Program-made: the position numbers and the translations under genes
Notes under the pieces: generated by a model
What the model was told of the DNA's origin: nothing
Database searches by the model: none
Seen by the model: the letters and a program-made list of their open reading frames with translations, nothing else
In this document: one piece after another, positions 13,421 through 15,645 of the stretch
How positions within the stretch are numbered: the first letter of the stretch is position 1
Layout of the letters: each line of letters opens with the position of its first letter
Assembly: GCA_937908275.1 (NCBI GenBank)
Contig: CALERA010000162.1
Span: 1 to 15,645, forward strand
Direction: 5' to 3'
DNA: 15,645 bases
From: an uncultured Desulfarculaceae bacterium
Lineage (GTDB): Bacteria; Desulfobacterota; Desulfarculia; Desulfarculales; Desulfarculaceae

Positions 13421-14056
13421 ATGCAGATCATTCAGCTCATGGTGGGTCAGATGGGCGTTTTCGCCTACCTGGTGGCCTGTGACCAGACCAAGGAGGCCGT
13501 GGTCATCGACCCGGCCGGCGAGGAGGACCGCATCCTGCGCGAGGCCAAGGACCGGGGCCTGACCATCACCAAGATCGTCAACACCCACGGCCACCCCGAC
13601 CACACCTGCGGCAATTCCCGGATCAAGGAGCTGACCGGCGCGCCGATCCTGATCCACCAGGGCGACGCCGAGGGCATGGTCAGCCCCCACGCCAAGCAGT
13701 TCGCGGCCATGCTGGGCTGCGCCGGCACCCCGCCGGCCGACCAGACCCTGCAGGAGGGCGACGAGGTCGCCGCCGGCCAGGAGGTCCGCCTCAAGGTGAT
13801 CCACACCCCCGGCCATTCCCCGGGCTGCGTCTGCCTCTACACCCCGGGCCACGTCTTCACCGGCGACACCCTGTTCGTCAGCGGCGTGGGGCGCACCGAC
13901 CTGCCCGGCGGCTCCTGGCCGGTGATGGTCAAGTCCATCAACGAACGCATCCTGACCCTGCCCGACGACACCGTGGTCTGGCCCGGGCACAACTACGGCC
14001 CCAGCCCCAGCTCCACGGTCAAGACCGAGCGGGAATCCAACCCCTTCATCCACTAG
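13421..14056 (+). CDS. Glyoxalase II-like metallo-beta-lactamase-fold hydrolase
   Basis: A 211-aa protein. ATG 13421 is chosen because AGGGAG lies just upstream and MQIIQLMVGQMGVFAYLV is the normal start of this family; an in-frame start at 13343 would fall inside the promoter. Metal ligands are all visible: THGHPDH (H56, H58, D60, H61), H132 in HTPGHSPG, D149 in FTGDTLF and H190 in PGHNYGP. The C-terminus ends in ERESNPFIH, typical for short glyoxalase II-like proteins (COG0491). It is shorter than true glyoxalase II and lacks its C-terminal glutathione-binding domain, so it is probably a thioester or related hydrolase of unknown substrate. Transcribed with the CorA gene, which starts 14 bases later. 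Confidence 0.93.
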   Translation: MQIIQLMVGQMGVFAYLVACDQTKEAVVIDPAGEEDRILREAKDRGLTITKIVNTHGHPDHTCGNSRIKELTGAPILIHQGDAEGMVSPHAKQFAAMLGCAGTPPADQTLQEGDEVAAGQEVRLKVIHTPGHSPGCVCLYTPGHVFTGDTLFVSGVGRTDLPGGSWPVMVKSINERILTLPDDTVVWPGHNYGPSPSSTVKTERESNPFIH

Positions 14057-14069
14057 GAGGGCCGCGCCC

Positions 14070-15134
14070 GTGGCACCCGCCTCCGGCCGCCTGGCCGACA
14101 CCGCCGCCCTGCCCCCGGGCACCCTGGTGCATGTGGGAGAGTTGCGCACCGAGGCCACCCGGGTCACCATCCTGGACTACGACGCCGACCAGTTCCGCGA
14201 GGTCCGCGCGCCCGACGAGGCCCAGATCACCGAGATCGCCGGCCATCCCTCGGTGACCTGGGTGCGGGTGGAGGGCCTGCACGACGTCGATCTCATCGCC
14301 CGCCTGGGCCAGGCTTTCGGCCTGCACCCCCTGGTGCAGGAGGATATCGTCAACACCAGCCAGCGCCCCAAGGTGGAGGACTACGGCGAGTACCTCTACA
14401 TCGTGGTGCGGGCGGTGCTCTGGGACGAGGACGACCAGGACTGGCGCAGCGAGCAGATCAGCCTGGTCCTGGGCCGGCATTACGTGCTCAGCTTCCAGGA
14501 GAGCTGCCACCCCCTGTTCGAGCCCATCGCCCAGCGGATCAGGAACGCCAAGGGCCGCCACCGCCGCAGCGGCCCGGACTACCTGGCCTATTCCCTGACC
14601 GATTCGGTGGTGGACTGCTATTTCCCGGCCCTGGAGGTCCTGGGCGACCGCTGCGAGGACCTGGAGGACGAGCTGCTGACCCGGCCCACGGCCGAGAGCC
14701 TCAAGGAGCTGCACCGCCTGCGCAGCCTGGGCCTGATGCTGCGCAAGAGCGGCTGGCCCCTGCGCGAGGTGGTGGGGGCCCTGGAGCGGCGGGACTTCGA
14801 GCTGTTCCAGGAATCCACCCGCATCTATCTGCGCGACGCCTACGACCACAGCGTGCAGATCATGGACGCGGTGGACAACTACCGCGACATGCTGGCCGGC
14901 ATGCTGGACCTCTATCTCTCCAGCGTCAGCAACCGCATGAACGAGGTGATGAAGGTCTTGACCATCATCGCCACCATCTTCATGCCCCTGTCCTTCCTGG
15001 CCGGGCTCTATGGCATGAACTTCGAGTTCATGCCCGAGCTGAAATGGCCTTGGGGCTATCCCGCGGTGCTGCTCCTGATGGCCTCCGTGGCCGGGGGGAT
15101 GCTGTTCTATTTCCGCCGCAGGAAGTGGCTCTGA
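14070..15134 (+). CDS. corA: CorA-family divalent cation transporter
   Basis: A 354-aa protein from GTG 14070 with TAGGAGG (14054-14060), whose TAG is the stop of the previous gene. The N-terminal cytosolic domain includes VTWVRVEGLHDVDLIARLGQ-like and HPLVQEDIVNTSQRPKVEDYGEYLYIV segments, followed by long helices (YFPALEVLGDRCEDLEDELL, ...DNYRDMLAGMLDLYLSSVSNRMNEVMK). Two membrane helices follow: VLTIIATIFMPLSFLAGLYG, ending in the signature GMN (315-317), then FEFMPEL and the second helix PAVLLLMASVAGGMLFYF, with a basic tail RRRKWL. CorA is a pentameric channel for Mg(II), also Co(II) and Ni(II). Acidic residues after GMN (F-E-F, P-E-L) fit the usual pore-loop arrangement. Confidence 0.97.
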   Translation: MAPASGRLADTAALPPGTLVHVGELRTEATRVTILDYDADQFREVRAPDEAQITEIAGHPSVTWVRVEGLHDVDLIARLGQAFGLHPLVQEDIVNTSQRPKVEDYGEYLYIVVRAVLWDEDDQDWRSEQISLVLGRHYVLSFQESCHPLFEPIAQRIRNAKGRHRRSGPDYLAYSLTDSVVDCYFPALEVLGDRCEDLEDELLTRPTAESLKELHRLRSLGLMLRKSGWPLREVVGALERRDFELFQESTRIYLRDAYDHSVQIMDAVDNYRDMLAGMLDLYLSSVSNRMNEVMKVLTIIATIFMPLSFLAGLYGMNFEFMPELKWPWGYPAVLLLMASVAGGMLFYFRRRKWL

Positions 15135-15208
15135 GGTTCGCGCGACGGCATAGGGGTTCGGTCCGTCCAGCCAGGCTGATCTAAGCCGTCAACACCAAAC
15201 CGATCGCT

Positions 15209-15239
15209 GTCATCGTGAGGAGCGCAGCGACGAAGCGAC
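15209..15239 (+). repeat. REP-like element, copy A
   Basis: GTCATCGTGAGGAGCGCAGC at 15209 followed by GACGAAGCGAC. It matches the general GTCATnGnGAGGAGCGnAGCGACGAAGC pattern of dispersed repeats I know from many bacterial intergenic regions. A TCGCT (15204-15208)/AGCGA (15234-15238) pair can close a hairpin. Confidence 0.6.
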
Positions 15240-15272
15240 CTTCCGAATTTATCTCCCTGCTTTTCTGCCTTG

Positions 15273-15309
15273 GTCATGGCGAGGAGCCGCCAGGCGACGC
15301 GGCCATCTC
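15273..15309 (+). repeat. REP-like element, copy B
   Basis: GTCATGGCGAGGAGCCGCCA at 15273 followed by GGCGACGCGGCCATCTC, in the same orientation as copy A, starting 64 bases after it. ATGGC/GCCAT ends can pair as an imperfect hairpin. It is followed by a T-rich stretch, so it may also work as a terminator for the CorA transcript. Confidence 0.6.
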
Positions 15310-15645
15310 TTCTCTTTTTTCCTGATTTTTTCTTCCTGCCTGTGGTGGCCGCGAACCACCGGGGTGGATGAGTGACCGGCGTTGCGAGGGCTGTTTCCTG
15401 CCCCCGCGCGCCCACGCCCGGTCCGCATCCGCGCCTGCGCGGCGAGCCAGGCCTGCGGCCCGGGAACCTCCCTGCCGTTCCGGACTTGTCCTCTGGCCTC
15501 GGGTCGTCGTGCCTGCGATGCCGAGCCGGCCTGGGCGCGCAACCACCTCCGGCTCTCGGACGCCCATCACCAGGCCATCTCTGGGGGTGAGGCCGTGCCG
15601 GTGCGTCGAGAGGCGGTCCCGGGCTGAGGCGCGGGGGGCGGCTCG

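Larger units (their letters stand above)
15135..15645. other. 511-base region without a credible gene
   Basis: Several short overlapping frames exist on both strands but are Arg/Pro/Gly/Ala-rich, lack ribosome sites and look like translated GC-rich non-coding DNA. The region holds two REP-like elements (15209-15239 and 15273-15309), pyrimidine-rich tracts with TTTTTT around 15315-15331, and GC-rich sequence to the end. It may continue beyond the window. Confidence 0.65.

Noticed and set aside
15249..15627. Short overlapping ORFs in the last 400 bases
   Set aside because: No ribosome sites, no motifs, strongly Arg/Pro/Gly-biased on both strands, and they overlap REP-like repeats.

Overview
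The window is GC-rich (roughly two-thirds G+C by eye) and almost fully coding. A ferrosome-type P1B ATPase cluster next to feoAB, a selenocysteine tRNA, DUF4198-type secreted proteins and REP-like repeats together suggest an anaerobic, iron-handling member of the Desulfobacterota (old Deltaproteobacteria). The Desulfarculales are my best guess, but the taxonomy is inference.

Layout. (1) 1-7005, all on +: an iron-compartment and iron-transport block. It starts with a 5'-truncated Pro/Gly-rich protein with a C-terminal hydrophobic module, then a small protein that resembles the magnetosome protein MamC/Mms13, a second protein carrying the same hydrophobic module, a 66-aa two-helix membrane protein, and a P1B ATPase without a CPx motif that I read as FezB. 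FeoA, FeoB and a small secreted Cys-containing protein follow, closed by a clear terminator at 7014-7043. (2) 7101-7907: a secreted DUF4198-like protein with its own leader and a downstream hairpin. (3) 8207-9157: a membrane-bound GGDEF diguanylate cyclase. (4) 9355-9528, minus: a complete selC unit with promoter, tRNA-Sec and terminator. (5) 9525-12325, minus: a two-gene unit of an inner-membrane LysM/coiled-coil protein and a CCA-adding/poly(A) polymerase-family enzyme with an HD domain. (6) 12404-15134, plus: a crotonase-family protein with its own promoter, then a promoter driving a glyoxalase-II-like metallo-hydrolase and a CorA-type transporter. (7) 15135-15645: no credible gene; two REP-like elements and T-rich tracts.

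How the genes fit together. FeoAB imports Fe(II) across the inner membrane. The FezB-like ATPase and the small hydrophobic proteins are the expected parts of a ferrosome, a lipid-bounded iron store described in Desulfovibrio magneticus, Rhodopseudomonas palustris and Shewanella putrefaciens. Their placement on one strand with feoAB suggests coupled uptake and storage. The most interesting point is the MamC-like protein inside this cluster: a magnetosome-type mineral-associated protein in what otherwise looks like a ferrosome locus, with no other magnetosome gene visible here. The genes after 7907 look like ordinary chromosomal functions, apart from the neat selC unit and some missing catalytic residues noted below.
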